Origin: Gammaproteobacteria bacterium
Lineage (GTDB): Bacteria; Pseudomonadota; Gammaproteobacteria; GRL18
Assembly (NCBI GenBank): GCA_016744995.1
Contig: JADGDG010000003.1
Span: forward strand, 186,001-250,000
Direction of reading: 5' to 3'
DNA: 64,000 nt
Of this stretch, positions 8,405 through 18,600 are shown one piece after another; positions within the stretch are counted from its first letter, which is position 1, and each line of letters starts with the position of its first letter. The position numbers and the translations under genes were made by a program. The notes under the pieces were generated by a model. The model was not told the DNA's origin. It made no database searches and saw nothing but the letters and a program-made list of their open reading frames with translations.

Positions 8405-9086
8405 AGCAGATCTCAGCGCACTTTTTATCACCTTAAAGCTGGCCGCTTTAACAACCATTATATTATTAATAATAGGCACTCCCCTGGCGTGGTGGTTAGC
8501 CCGTTCACGCATGCGTTTTAAATTTTTAATAGAGGCTGTCATTGCCCTGCCTCTGGTATTGCCGCCTACAGTTCTGGGTTTTTATCTGCTTATTGCACTG
8601 GGACCTAATGGCCCCATCGGCGGCATGATGCAGTCACTGGGCGGCCAGCCTCTGGCGTTCACTTTTACTGGTTTGATTATTGGCTCAGTATTTTATTCTA
8701 TGCCCTTTGTCGTGCAGCCATTACAAAGTGCATTTACTGCCATTGGTGAGCGTCCGCTGGAAGTAGCAGCCACCTTACGAGCCTCTCCACTGGATCGTTT
8801 TTTTACGGTTGTGGTTCCTCTTGCCCGCCCAGGTTTTCTAACAGCAAGTGTGCTGGGATTTGCTCATACTATTGGTGAGTTTGGTGTGGTTCTTATGATT
8901 GGCGGTAATATTCCAGGGCAAACCCAGGTACTTTCCATTGCAATTTATGATCATGTTGAAGCTCTGGAATACAGTCAGGCCCATTGGCTCTCTGGCGGCC
9001 TGCTGCTGCTTTCATTTGCCATGTTAATTACTGTTTATGCGCTTAATCGACGCTTTTCACTACGCAATGTCAGTGGTATTTCCTAA
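8388..9086 (+). CDS. modB: Molybdate ABC transporter permease
   Basis: A 232-residue inner-membrane permease with about five membrane helices. It has the ModB features WWLARSRMRF, LPLVLPPTVLGFYLL near the N-terminus and the cytoplasmic EAA loop (VAATLRASPLDRFFTVVVPL). It dimerises to form the molybdate channel with ModC. ATG 8388 lies inside the end of modA and its stop abuts modC directly (TAAATG), so translation is probably coupled. Confidence 0.93.
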   Translation: MTMLSEADLSALFITLKLAALTTIILLIIGTPLAWWLARSRMRFKFLIEAVIALPLVLPPTVLGFYLLIALGPNGPIGGMMQSLGGQPLAFTFTGLIIGSVFYSMPFVVQPLQSAFTAIGERPLEVAATLRASPLDRFFTVVVPLARPGFLTASVLGFAHTIGEFGVVLMIGGNIPGQTQVLSIAIYDHVEALEYSQAHWLSGGLLLLSFAMLITVYALNRRFSLRNVSGIS

Positions 9087-10154
9087 ATGACCATTGAAGC
9101 CCGCTTTAAAATCAGCCGACAGAATTTTACCCTTGATGTTGAGTTAAATATTCCCGGCAAAGGTGTCAGCGCTATTTATGGCGACTCCGGTTGCGGTAAA
9201 ACCACTCTTTTAAGAGCTATTGCCGGTCTGGAACGAAGCCCGGATGGTTATCTTCAGGTTGGTGATAATTTATGGCAGGACGGTAAATTTTTTGTTCCTC
9301 CTGAAAAACGTTCTCTGGGTTATGTCTTCCAGGAGCCCAGTTTATTCAGCCACCTGAATATCCGTCATAATCTTGAATATGGCCTTAAACGTGTCCCAAA
9401 AAACGAGCGTAAAGTATCACTTGAACATGCCATTGATTTGCTGGGTATCAGCCATCTGTTAGAACGAAGCAGCAATGATCTTTCCGGAGGTGAACGTCAA
9501 CGTGTGGCAATTGCCAGAGCTTTAGCAGCCAGCCCTAAAATTTTGCTGATGGATGAGCCTTTGGCAGCACTGGATCTAAAGCGCAAACAGGAAATTATGC
9601 CCTACCTTGAATCCTTGCATGATGAGCTAAAAATACCAGTGCTCTATGTCAGCCATGCACCAGGAGAAGTCGCCCGACTTGCAGATCACCTCATTCTGCT
9701 CAATGAAGGCAAACTAAAAGCTGCTGGTAAGCTGGATGATATGTTAACTCGTCTGGATCTGCCTCTAGCCCATGGAGACAGAGCAGCAGCACTGATCCAT
9801 GCAACGGTTGCTGGACATGATACTGAGTTTGATCTGACTTATCTTGATTTCCCCGGAGGACGTTTCACTGTTGCACATAAGGATTTTCCCATCAATCATG
9901 CTGTCAGACTACGTGTCATTGCCCGTGATGTCAGCCTGACCACTGAACACCAGTCTCAGACCAGCATTCTGAATATTTTTCCGGCAACTATTGATGAAAT
10001 GACTCCTGAAGGCAGCGCACAGGTGATGGTTCGTTTATTAATTCACGGCGTTCCCCTGCTCGCCCGGATCACACGTAAATCAGCATCAGTACTTGAGTTA
10101 AAACCGGGAAAAGAAGTCTTTGCTCAAGTCAAATCAGTCGCTTTACTTTCGTGA
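9087..10154 (+). CDS. modC: Molybdate ABC transporter ATPase
   Basis: A 355-residue ATPase. Walker A GDSGCGKTTL (~33-42), Q-loop in VFQEPSLFSHL, signature LSGGERQRVAIARAL, Walker B ILLMDEP, and the switch His in YVSHAP. The C-terminal ~70 residues (from ~286) form a TOBE/MOP oxyanion-binding domain beginning SQTSILNIFPA, typical of ModC. It energises ModAB import. Its stop overlaps the stop of the convergent GGDEF-EAL gene by 12 bases, leaving no room for a separate terminator. No modE-like regulator is present in the window. Confidence 0.94.
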   Translation: MTIEARFKISRQNFTLDVELNIPGKGVSAIYGDSGCGKTTLLRAIAGLERSPDGYLQVGDNLWQDGKFFVPPEKRSLGYVFQEPSLFSHLNIRHNLEYGLKRVPKNERKVSLEHAIDLLGISHLLERSSNDLSGGERQRVAIARALAASPKILLMDEPLAALDLKRKQEIMPYLESLHDELKIPVLYVSHAPGEVARLADHLILLNEGKLKAAGKLDDMLTRLDLPLAHGDRAAALIHATVAGHDTEFDLTYLDFPGGRFTVAHKDFPINHAVRLRVIARDVSLTTEHQSQTSILNIFPATIDEMTPEGSAQVMVRLLIHGVPLLARITRKSASVLELKPGKEVFAQVKSVALLS

Positions 10155-12464
10155 TGCATCAACTACTTCAGCCAGTGAAAGTGGTTTTGAAAACAGATAA
10201 CCCTGAATAACATCAGCACCATTAGAGCTGACAAATGCAAGCTGTTCCTGTGTTTCAACTCCTTCGGCAACCACCTTAACACCAAGCTCTTTTGCCAGAG
10301 ATAAAATCAGTTTACAAATTTGCCGATCGGTCGAACTTTTTTCAATGGACTGCACAAATTTCATATCAATTTTTATTTCATCAAACTTAATTTGAGACAG
10401 ATAAGCCAGACTGGAATAGCCTGTGCCAAAGTCATCAATAGCTAATTTAAAGCCAAGCCTTTTTATGTGATCTACGACATAAGTTCCATTAATAATATTT
10501 TTGATCAGCAGATCTTCAGTTACCTCAAGTGTAATACGTGAAGCATTTATATGATATCGGTTGATCAATTCTTCAACAACTCCGACAAATTTTCTATCTT
10601 CAAAACTTTTTGCAGAGAGATTAACAGAAATCGTTATCTGGCCTTCCGTCAGAGCATCAAAAGAGTCAATATCACGACAGACTCGCTCAATGACCCACAG
10701 ATCAAGTTGTTTCATAAAACCTATTTGCTCCATATAAGGTAAGAATTTACCCGGAAGCAAGATCCCCTGTTCTTTATGGTTCCAACGTATTAAAGCTTCA
10801 TAGCCCAGGGTTTTACTGCCATCAATATTACACTGGCGCTGGTAATAGAGTACAAATTGATCCTTTTCAAATGCTTCAATAAGTTCACTTTTTAGTGTCA
10901 GAATCATATCAGCAGCAGTTTGAAACTCTTTCTTATAAAAAACCCGGCAATTCTTTCCTGCAACTTTAGCTTTGTACATTGCACTGTCGGCATGTTTAAT
11001 TAATTCATCAACAATTTCTCCATCCTGAGGGATTAATGCAATACCAATGCTGACCCCAAGATGTATTTTAGTATCCTGAATCATAATGGGTTCATTGATT
11101 ACTTTAATTATACGCTCAGATAATAATTCAATTTTTTTATAACTTTCTTCCAGAGCTTGCTTAACTCCACGCAACAATATAACAAATTCATCACCACCAA
11201 GACGGCCCACTAAATCAAAACCCCGCAGCTCTGACAGGATGCGTTGTGAAATGATTTTTAACACATCATCACCATGCTCATGTCCCAAAGAATCATTAAT
11301 CACTTTAAAACCATCGAGGTCAAGAAATAATACTGCTGACAGAATGTCATTACGTTGACAATATTCCAGTTCTTCACTAATTCTCTGATAACTACTATAA
11401 CGATTGGCCAGGCCAGTTAAAGCATCACTATAGGCCATTGTTTCAATTTCTTTTTGTTTTTTTATAAGCTGAGTAATATCTCTATCTATTCCCCTATAGC
11501 CCAATAGTTGACCTGTTTCATTAAAAAATGGCGCACCACTCGTTAATAAATGAACTTCCTTACCATTTTTATGACGATTAATATTGACCAAATCAATAAT
11601 TTTGCATTTTTTTGCAACTAATTTAGAAAAGACACTTTGAATTTTTTTTGCTTCTTCCGGATCCATTAATGTAAAAGGGGAGGTTCCAATTATTTCTTCA
11701 GGTAAATAACCAAGTATGATCTCAACTTGATGACTGGCATAAGTATAAATACCCTTTTCATTTACCTCCCAGACCCAATCATTCATATTTTCAATTAATT
11801 GTGAAAACCGCTCCTCTTTAGCTTCTAATATCTTTTCATTGCGCAAGGTATTTTTATGCAGTACATAAAAAATAAAAAATGATAATATCAGAGTGCACAA
11901 AACAATAAAAATTGCCCCTTTAATAAAGGGACTGGCATGAATGGCATAGGGCTGTTTTATAACCAGTGCTAAAGGTGTATTTTTTATAGGATGATAGGCA
12001 GCAAAAACTTTATTCCCCAGATAGTCGGCTTGTATAACACTACCCTCTTCGCCCATAAGTGCTCTTCTCATAGGAACTGCAAGATGATGATCGCTCCATT
12101 TAATGGCAGGTGGCTGTTCTTTTGAAAAGGCCAGAAAAATAATTTCATCCCCTTTTCTCATGCCAATGAGATATTCTAAACTTAATTCATTTTTTGATAA
12201 GGAGATAAAGCTGGATTTAATTTGTGAGACTGTTGCCCGTAGATCATTAAAACTGAACTCATTTTTCTCAATATATTCAGTATCAAACTGAGCAACGTTC
12301 GTAATTATTTCAGCAATCATTTCAGCTTTATGCTTCAACATTGCACTTTTATGAACCGTTAGCTGCGTTTGAATAGAATAGATAAAAATCAGAGCAAGTA
12401 AAAGAACTGGAATAATAATAAGAAAAAAGATTCGGCTAAAGTTAAGTCGGAAATTAAAGTTCAT
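10143..12464 (-). CDS. PAS-GGDEF-EAL cyclic-di-GMP enzyme
   Basis: A 773-residue membrane protein. TM ~11-30, periplasmic sensor region ~31-178, TM ~181-202, PAS ~216-335, GGDEF domain ~338-510 and EAL domain ~525-770. The GGDEF signature is intact (423-427) with an RxxD inhibitory site (R414, D417). The EAL half also looks active: E556 in EALIRW, NLSAKSF, EVTED, DDFGTG, IKID and AEGVE are all present. It could therefore both make and degrade c-di-GMP; the net direction cannot be told. It stands alone, convergent with modC, and a 640-base gene-free region lies upstream. Confidence 0.93.
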   Translation of the reverse strand: MNFNFRLNFSRIFFLIIIPVLLLALIFIYSIQTQLTVHKSAMLKHKAEMIAEIITNVAQFDTEYIEKNEFSFNDLRATVSQIKSSFISLSKNELSLEYLIGMRKGDEIIFLAFSKEQPPAIKWSDHHLAVPMRRALMGEEGSVIQADYLGNKVFAAYHPIKNTPLALVIKQPYAIHASPFIKGAIFIVLCTLILSFFIFYVLHKNTLRNEKILEAKEERFSQLIENMNDWVWEVNEKGIYTYASHQVEIILGYLPEEIIGTSPFTLMDPEEAKKIQSVFSKLVAKKCKIIDLVNINRHKNGKEVHLLTSGAPFFNETGQLLGYRGIDRDITQLIKKQKEIETMAYSDALTGLANRYSSYQRISEELEYCQRNDILSAVLFLDLDGFKVINDSLGHEHGDDVLKIISQRILSELRGFDLVGRLGGDEFVILLRGVKQALEESYKKIELLSERIIKVINEPIMIQDTKIHLGVSIGIALIPQDGEIVDELIKHADSAMYKAKVAGKNCRVFYKKEFQTAADMILTLKSELIEAFEKDQFVLYYQRQCNIDGSKTLGYEALIRWNHKEQGILLPGKFLPYMEQIGFMKQLDLWVIERVCRDIDSFDALTEGQITISVNLSAKSFEDRKFVGVVEELINRYHINASRITLEVTEDLLIKNIINGTYVVDHIKRLGFKLAIDDFGTGYSSLAYLSQIKFDEIKIDMKFVQSIEKSSTDRQICKLILSLAKELGVKVVAEGVETQEQLAFVSSNGADVIQGYLFSKPLSLAEVVDASRK

Positions 12465-13104
12465 ATCTTAAACTTACTTAATATAATCAACGGATTAATT
12501 CCATATGAATTCAGTATGAATTCAGTATGAATACTAATATTTATTTAATTGTAGTCGAAAATATTATTATAGCTATTTTTATCTATTACAATATAGGATT
12601 AAACTGACATAAAAATCTTATATATTACTTATGCACTCCATAAGCTTTTTGTTCAGACATTACAACAAAGGCGTTTCGTTAGCATGAATAAAAAAATCAC
12701 CTACAATTATCTGGCTTTTAATTTAACCGTTAGTTAACTCCTGCCAGGCTGAAACATCATTTCCTCAGGGGAGGAAAAACAGCCTTAAGCAAGAGGTGTT
12801 TACAAGAGGAAGACTTGCTGCACCGGCAGAATAATTGCTAACATCGTTCAGAGGGGCAACTTTCAAAGCGATCCATACTTTCCATTAATTGTTATTATTT
12901 TATTGTATAAATTGTAGATGAAGCCAAAATCAATAACTATTAGGGACACCACCTATAAACCTCTAATATCTATCTAATTTTATAAATATTAATGACTTAA
13001 TTTTAAATTTTTGTTATAGTCAGACAATAACCAATCTTTTTACTTGGTCTTTATAAATAAGAACCTTATACTATGAAAATATCTTCATAAAAACGGAAAA
13101 TAAA
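12465..13104. other. 640-base gene-free region
   Basis: No coding frame. 12504-12532 has a tandem of about 11 bases (TATGAATTCAG twice). 12729-12842 folds into a compact multi-helix structure, listed separately. The remainder is AT-rich. It lies between the diverging GGDEF-EAL gene and arsC, so it carries both promoters. Confidence 0.6.
12729..12842. ncRNA. Candidate structured RNA (multi-branched)
   Basis: Nested complementary segments, all exact: GTTAG 12729-12733 with CTAAC 12838-12842; CTGCC 12741-12745 with GGCAG 12825-12829; GGCTG 12747-12751 with CAGCC 12780-12784; TTTCCTC 12760-12766 with GAGGAAA 12771-12777 (loop AGGG); AGCAAG 12788-12793 with CTTGCT 12814-12819. Together they form a closing stem carrying two arms. 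No poly-U tail is seen on either side. It could be a leader of arsC (read rightwards), a leader of the GGDEF-EAL gene (leftwards), or an independent RNA. No known riboswitch consensus recognised. Confidence 0.45.
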
Positions 13105-13455
13105 ATGAGTGTAAAAATTTATCATAATCCACGTTGCTCTAAGTCTCGTCAGACACTACAATTATTAGAAGAAAACGGGGTAAAACCTGAAATCATTGAA
13201 TATTTAAAGACACCACCTTCTGAAACTGATTTAAAGGCAATTTTAGAGGCATTAAATATGAACCCAAGAGATTTAATGCGAAAAGGTGAAGCCGAGTATA
13301 AAGAAAACAACCTGGCAGATGAATCATTAAGCAGTGAACAATTAATATCAGCAATGCTCAAACACCCAAAATTGATAGAACGCCCTATTGTTGTCACCTC
13401 AGACAATAAATTTGCTTTAGGCCGACCTCCTGAAAGTGTATTAGAAATACTATAA
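13105..13455 (+). CDS. arsC: Arsenate reductase, glutaredoxin-dependent ArsC family
   Basis: A 116-residue thioredoxin-fold protein starting VKIYHNPRCSKSRQ, with the catalytic Cys at position 11 in the ArsC motif HNPRCSKSRQT. The later ERPIVV segment supplies the conserved cis-Pro region and an Arg. Family members reduce arsenate to arsenite with glutathione and glutaredoxin. No arsB, acr3 or arsR is nearby, so a role in arsenic resistance is inferred from the family only. A small membrane protein gene follows 21 bp downstream. Confidence 0.9.
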   Translation: MSVKIYHNPRCSKSRQTLQLLEENGVKPEIIEYLKTPPSETDLKAILEALNMNPRDLMRKGEAEYKENNLADESLSSEQLISAMLKHPKLIERPIVVTSDNKFALGRPPESVLEIL

Positions 13456-13476
13456 TTAATATTGAGGATCCAGCAT

Positions 13477-13896
13477 ATGACCAGCCAAAGCCACTCTGAC
13501 ATGATAAATGAAACAAATATTGGAATGAATGAAGTTGAAAAAAAAGAAGCCAATATTGCTATTTTAGCGGAAGGATTATTTCTTGCTAATCTTTTATTGA
13601 TCCCGCTGATCCCTTTTCTGGTACTTGTATACTTGTTTAAAAAGTATTCAGACCGGCCTGACTCTGTTGCCTATAATCACCTCAGACAAACCTTGATTGC
13701 CAGTGTTCTGGCTGGTGTGTTTATTGTTGGAATTATTGGTGTCTTTTACTTTTTCAGCAGTACCAGTGCTGCAGTTACCTGGACAATTATTATCACCTAC
13801 TTAACCTGTATCCACAGTGTTTTTGTGATGCTTGGCATCTATGGCTTATCAAAAGCAATGGGGGGGCAGAAAGTTAAATTTCCACTAATATCTTAA
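13477..13896 (+). CDS. Small membrane protein, DUF4870-like
   Basis: A 139-residue protein started at ATG 13477, which has GAGG nine bases upstream; an earlier TTG is less likely. The first ~27 residues are polar and acidic, followed by three to four hydrophobic helices separated by a basic loop (LFKKYSDRPDS, then YNHLRQTL). The pattern recalls DUF4870/Tic20-like proteins, but the match is weak. It probably forms a transcription unit with arsC. Function unknown. Confidence 0.65.
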   Translation: MTSQSHSDMINETNIGMNEVEKKEANIAILAEGLFLANLLLIPLIPFLVLVYLFKKYSDRPDSVAYNHLRQTLIASVLAGVFIVGIIGVFYFFSSTSAAVTWTIIITYLTCIHSVFVMLGIYGLSKAMGGQKVKFPLIS

Positions 13897-13926
13897 AAGC
13901 AGGCCAGTAACTTCTCTTGCGTTTTT

Positions 13927-13970
13927 TCTAATACCTCAGACAGGCTTTATTTCTTCCTGAGGGTATTAGA
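13927..13970. terminator. Hairpin between convergent genes
   Basis: TCTAATACC-TCAG (13927-13939) pairs with CTGA-G-GGTATTAGA (13957-13970), a 13-bp stem with one bulged G. A third similar stretch (GCTAATACCCTGA) follows near 14009. There is no U-tract on either strand, so termination would be atypical; the position between convergent stops still favours that role. Confidence 0.4.
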
Positions 13971-14036
13971 ATGATAAAATTCATTATCAACTCTGCTATC
14001 GTAAAGCTAATACCCTGACATTTGTTATAAAAAGCT

Positions 14037-15506
14037 TTATAAAAATGCCAGAATTTCTTGTTCTATATCCTGCTTATTGATAACTGTTTTTTGAGTAACG
14101 TCTTTATCAAATAGTCCACTGATAATATCCGGGATAGAAATATTGGCTTCTTTAGCAATAGACTTTAAAGCATCAATATCACTGGTATCCAGCTCACCGG
14201 TCAATGCATTTGCAATAGTGGGTGAGAATTTCGTCCATTCAGCAGTTGAATAGGCAATGGTTGTCAGAGGCTTATCACGGCAAGTATCATAGGCTTTAAA
14301 GCAAGTTGCAGTGTGAGGATCCATCAGATAACCACCATTAAATGCCTCTTTGATATACTGTTTGCCTTCTTCATCTTCACAAAAATCTGCAGCAAAAATA
14401 GTCTGAAATTGTGCTAATTCTGCTGCACTCAGTTCATAGTGATTATCGTTATCAAGATTTGCCATAAGTTCTTTGGTACGCTCAGTGCCAAACATATCAC
14501 ACAAAATACGTTCCACATTGGATGACTTCAGAATATCCATTGCCGGGGAGCTGGTTGAAACCACAGACATATTACGTAAATCATATTGCCCATATTTAAT
14601 TAATTGAGTCAGGACATTATTTTTATTTGAAGCAATTAAAATCTTCTCAACAGGCAGGCCCATTTTCATAGCATAATACCCTCCCAGGGCATTACCAAAA
14701 TTACCACTGGGTACATCAAGATAAACTTTTTCTCCCATACTGATAACATCTTGACGGAGCAGTTCAAGGTAGCTGTAGATGTGATAAATCAACTGGAAAA
14801 TAATACGTCCGAAGTTGACTGAATTTGCCGCAGAAAGATGAATATTCTTTTCTTTCAGTTTAGCTTTAAATGCAGCCGAGCCTAATAAACGTTTCAGAGC
14901 GTTCTGAGCATCATCAAAATCACCATGGATACCAATAACTTTTAGATTTTCGGCGTCTTCTGTCACCATCTGCAGACGTTGTACATCGGAAGTGCCACCA
15001 TCGGGATAGAGGCAGGCCACTTGTACATTAGCACGATTTTTAAATGTCTCCAATGCTGCAGGCCCGGTATCACCGCTGGTGGCAGCCATTATAAGATAAT
15101 TTTCATTGCGTTTTTGAGCCAGTGAAGAAAGTACTACACCAAAAGGCTGTAAAGCCATATCTTTAAAAGCTCTGGTGGGACCATGATATAACTCACTGAC
15201 ATACAAATCATGTTTTACTTTAACCAGTGGAACTGGATTAGCCGGATCATCAAAGTGATCATATAAACTCAATGCCTCATCAATTACTTCCGATTCAATA
15301 TCAATTTCAAAGGCTTCTAAAACAGCCTTAGCTAATGTTTTATACCCTGAATTAACATGTTTCTGTAAAAAGTCTTCCCCGAGTTGAGGTAAACATTCAG
15401 GGATATAAATACCACCAAAAGAAGCAATTGGGGCAAGAATGGCCGAAGAAAAACTAACTTTTAAAGGGTGTTCGCCATCATTACCGCGTGTTTCAATAAA
15501 ATTCAT
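14037..15506 (-). CDS. thrC: Threonine synthase
   Basis: A 489-residue PLP enzyme that converts O-phosphohomoserine to threonine in the cytosol. It starts MNFIETRGN as usual for the longer ThrC class. The PLP lysine is K115 in GPTRAFKDMALQPFG, and the phosphate-binding AATSGDTGPAA loop is intact. The gene stands apart from hom (21-22 kb), with mfd diverging from its promoter region. Full length, no oddities. Confidence 0.95.
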   Translation of the reverse strand: MNFIETRGNDGEHPLKVSFSSAILAPIASFGGIYIPECLPQLGEDFLQKHVNSGYKTLAKAVLEAFEIDIESEVIDEALSLYDHFDDPANPVPLVKVKHDLYVSELYHGPTRAFKDMALQPFGVVLSSLAQKRNENYLIMAATSGDTGPAALETFKNRANVQVACLYPDGGTSDVQRLQMVTEDAENLKVIGIHGDFDDAQNALKRLLGSAAFKAKLKEKNIHLSAANSVNFGRIIFQLIYHIYSYLELLRQDVISMGEKVYLDVPSGNFGNALGGYYAMKMGLPVEKILIASNKNNVLTQLIKYGQYDLRNMSVVSTSSPAMDILKSSNVERILCDMFGTERTKELMANLDNDNHYELSAAELAQFQTIFAADFCEDEEGKQYIKEAFNGGYLMDPHTATCFKAYDTCRDKPLTTIAYSTAEWTKFSPTIANALTGELDTSDIDALKSIAKEANISIPDIISGLFDKDVTQKTVINKQDIEQEILAFL

Positions 15507-15634
15507 ATTAGCACCTGAGTCCTCAACAAAATAAATAGCGATTAATTATACCTAAGCCTGTCAGATAGAGCACTCAATTATTGGCATTTTTTGCTCATAT
15601 TCCTATTCACCTACTAATATCACATCGGATTCTT

Positions 15635-15640
15635 TATAAT
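15635..15640 (+). promoter_or_regulatory. Probable -10 box of mfd
   Basis: A consensus TATAAT lies 31 bases before the mfd ATG. No good -35 is seen at 16-18 bp upstream. Supported by position and perfect match only. Confidence 0.45.
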
Positions 15641-15671
15641 TGCAGCTCTGAAAATAAAAGCCTTAAAAGAC

Positions 15672-18600
15672 ATGGATAAACTCTACTCCCCTTTAAATCC
15701 CCAATTTGTTAACAAACCCGGCATGAAAAGCCACTGGGGTAAACTTTATGGCAGTGCCTTAACACTGGCCATTAGTAATCTGGCACAGCAGTCTGAGCAG
15801 TTTATCACCCTGATCGCCTCTGATATGCCCTCAGCACAAAAGATTAAATATGAATTAAGCTTCTTTTTAAAAGAATCTGGCCTGGAAATTCTTACCCTGC
15901 CCGACTGGGAAACATTGGCCTATGATCAATTTTCTCCCCATCAGGATATTATTTCTGAGCGCCTGGCAACCCTGTATCACCTGCCAGGCCTGAAAAAAGG
16001 GATTTTGATTGTCCCACTAAGTACTTTGATGCATCGACTAATGCCATTGGACTATATCAACAGCAATACTCTGCTGCTTAAAGTGGGCATGATACTGGAT
16101 ATCTCTAAATTTCGTCGTGAACTGGAAAAAAGTGGTTATAGATGTGTTGCCAATGTCTATGAGCATGGTGAGTTTGCAGTGCGGGGCAGTATTGTTGATT
16201 TATATCCAATGGGCAGCACTCTGCCCTTTCGCCTGGATCTCTTTGATGATGAAATTGATTCTATCAAAACATTTGATGTCGAAACTCAACGCTCAATAAA
16301 CACAATCAATACCATTGATATGATGCCTGCCAGAGAATTTCCTCTGGACAAACAAAGCATTGAACTTTTTCGAGAACAGTACCGCCGTATTCTGGGCGGA
16401 GAATTAACAGAGAGTGTAATTTACAACGAAGTGGGACAGGGAATATCACCTGCCGGTATTGAATACTATCTGCCACTGTTTTTTGAACAGACTACAACAC
16501 TCTTTGATTTTTTACCCAAACAATCAATCATTGTAAACTTTAGTGATCTTGAAGACATAACCACTCAATTCATTTGTGATACTGAGCAACGTTATGAACA
16601 ATATCGACATAATATCTCACGACCTGTTTTAGCACCACAGGCACTTTTCCTGAAAACTGATGAACTATTTTCTCATCTTAAGCAATATCCAAGAGTCATA
16701 TGCCAGAGTTTTGAGTTTCAGAAAAAAGCTGGAGTATTTAATTTCAGCAGTGAAAATCCGCCGCCATTAACTATTGCTACGCAGTCCGCAACCCAGATTA
16801 ATACAGCACTGGATAAACTGAGTCAGTATATTCAGTCAGCAAAAGAAAGAAATCAGCGCATCCTTTTTTGTGCAGAAACAGCAGGACGGCGTGAAACCCT
16901 GCTGGAGTTATTTAAACCTTATAAAATTTACCCTAAAAACTTTAATTTCTGGACTGAATTTCAACACTCAGATAAAGCCATGGGGATTTGTATTGCACCG
17001 CTTGATGAAGGCCTGCAATTATCAGATATTATCATTATCAGTGAATCACAGCTCTATGGCCAGCAGGTCATGCAGCGGCGGCGGCGGAAAAATAAATCTC
17101 AGGATAATGATGCCATTATTAACACTCTGGCTGAACTCAAAGTCGGCGCACCTGTTGTACATGAAGATAATGGTGTAGGACGCTATCTGGGCCTGGAGAC
17201 CATTACTCTGGGTGATGAAACCACTGAGTTTCTGGCACTGGAATATGCCGGTGGTGATAAACTTTATGTTCCTGTTGCCTCACTGCATCTCATAAGCCGA
17301 TATACAGGTTCAAACCCTGACACTGCACCATTACATAAATTAGGCAGCGGTCAGTGGGAAAAAGCAAAACGTAAAGCTCGTGAAAAAATCAGAGATGTTG
17401 CCGCTGAGTTATTAGAAATCTATGCTCAGCGTGAAGCCCAGCAGGGATTTATTTATCGCTATGAGGAGCAGCAATATCAGGCTTTTGCCAGTGAATTTCC
17501 CTTTGAGGAAACTCCTGATCAACAAACAGCCATAGAAAATGTAATTGAAGATATGAGTGGTCCCAAACCAATGGATCGCCTGGTTTGCGGTGATGTAGGT
17601 TTTGGTAAGACTGAGGTCGCAATGCGTGCAGCCTTTCTTGCAGTTCAGGGCGGCAAGCAGGTTGCTATTTTGGTGCCCACAACTTTACTCAGTCAGCAAC
17701 ATGCCGAAAATTTTCAGAGTCGCTTTGCTGAGTGGCCAATAAAAATTGCAGGTTTATCCCGATTTCAAACAAAAAAAGAACAAACACTTATTCTAAAAGG
17801 CGTTGCTGACGGCACTATTGACATTGTTATCGGCACACATAAGTTACTTCAGGACAGCATTAAATATAAACGACTGGGCATGGTGATCATTGATGAAGAG
17901 CATCGTTTTGGAGTGCGGCAAAAAGATCGTTTTAAGAAATTACGCAGTAAGGTTGATATTCTCACCTTAACAGCAACTCCCATACCAAGAACATTAAATA
18001 TGTCACTAGCGGGAATTCGAGACTTTTCAATCATTGCTACCCCTCCGGCACGTCGTCTGTCAATAAAAACATTTGTTCAGCGATGGAGTGATGAAACAAT
18101 AAAGGAAGCATGTCAGCGTGAAATCATGCGTGGCGGACAAATTTTTGTGCTGCATAACAATGTTCAAAGCATTGCAAAAAAAGCCCGAGAACTCTCAGAT
18201 TTAATCCCTGAAGCAAAAGTTGATTTGGCCCATGGCCAGATGCCTGAAAAAGATCTTGAACGGATCATGAGTGATTTTTATCATCAACGATTTAATATTC
18301 TGGTATGCACAACCATTATTGAGACAGGCATTGATATTCCAACAGCCAATACCATTGTTATTGAACGTGCCGACCGATTCGGGCTGGCACAATTGTATCA
18401 ATTACGAGGCCGGGTTGGACGTTCACACCATAAGGCTTATGCTTATCTGACAATTCCTGAAAAGAAAACAATGACGGCTGATGCAGTCAAGCGTCTTGAG
18501 GCCATTGAGGCCATAGAAGATCTGGGGGCTGGATTTACCCTGGCAACCCATGATCTGGAAATTCGGGGCTCAGGCGAATTGCTCGGTGAAGACCAAAGCG

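Noticed and set aside
10143..10154. Overlap of modC and the GGDEF-EAL gene as a sign of a truncation
   Set aside because: Both C-termini look complete (TOBE domain; EAL end KPLSLAEV). A 12-base tail-to-tail overlap is ordinary.
12729..12842. GTTAG/CTAAC ends of the structured region as an attC site
   Set aside because: attC sites run CTAAC first and GTTAG last. Here the order is reversed on the + strand, and no integron context exists.
13149..13553. 134-residue leftward frame across arsC
   Set aside because: It lies antisense to arsC, a clear family member, and has no recognisable motif. Typical shadow frame.
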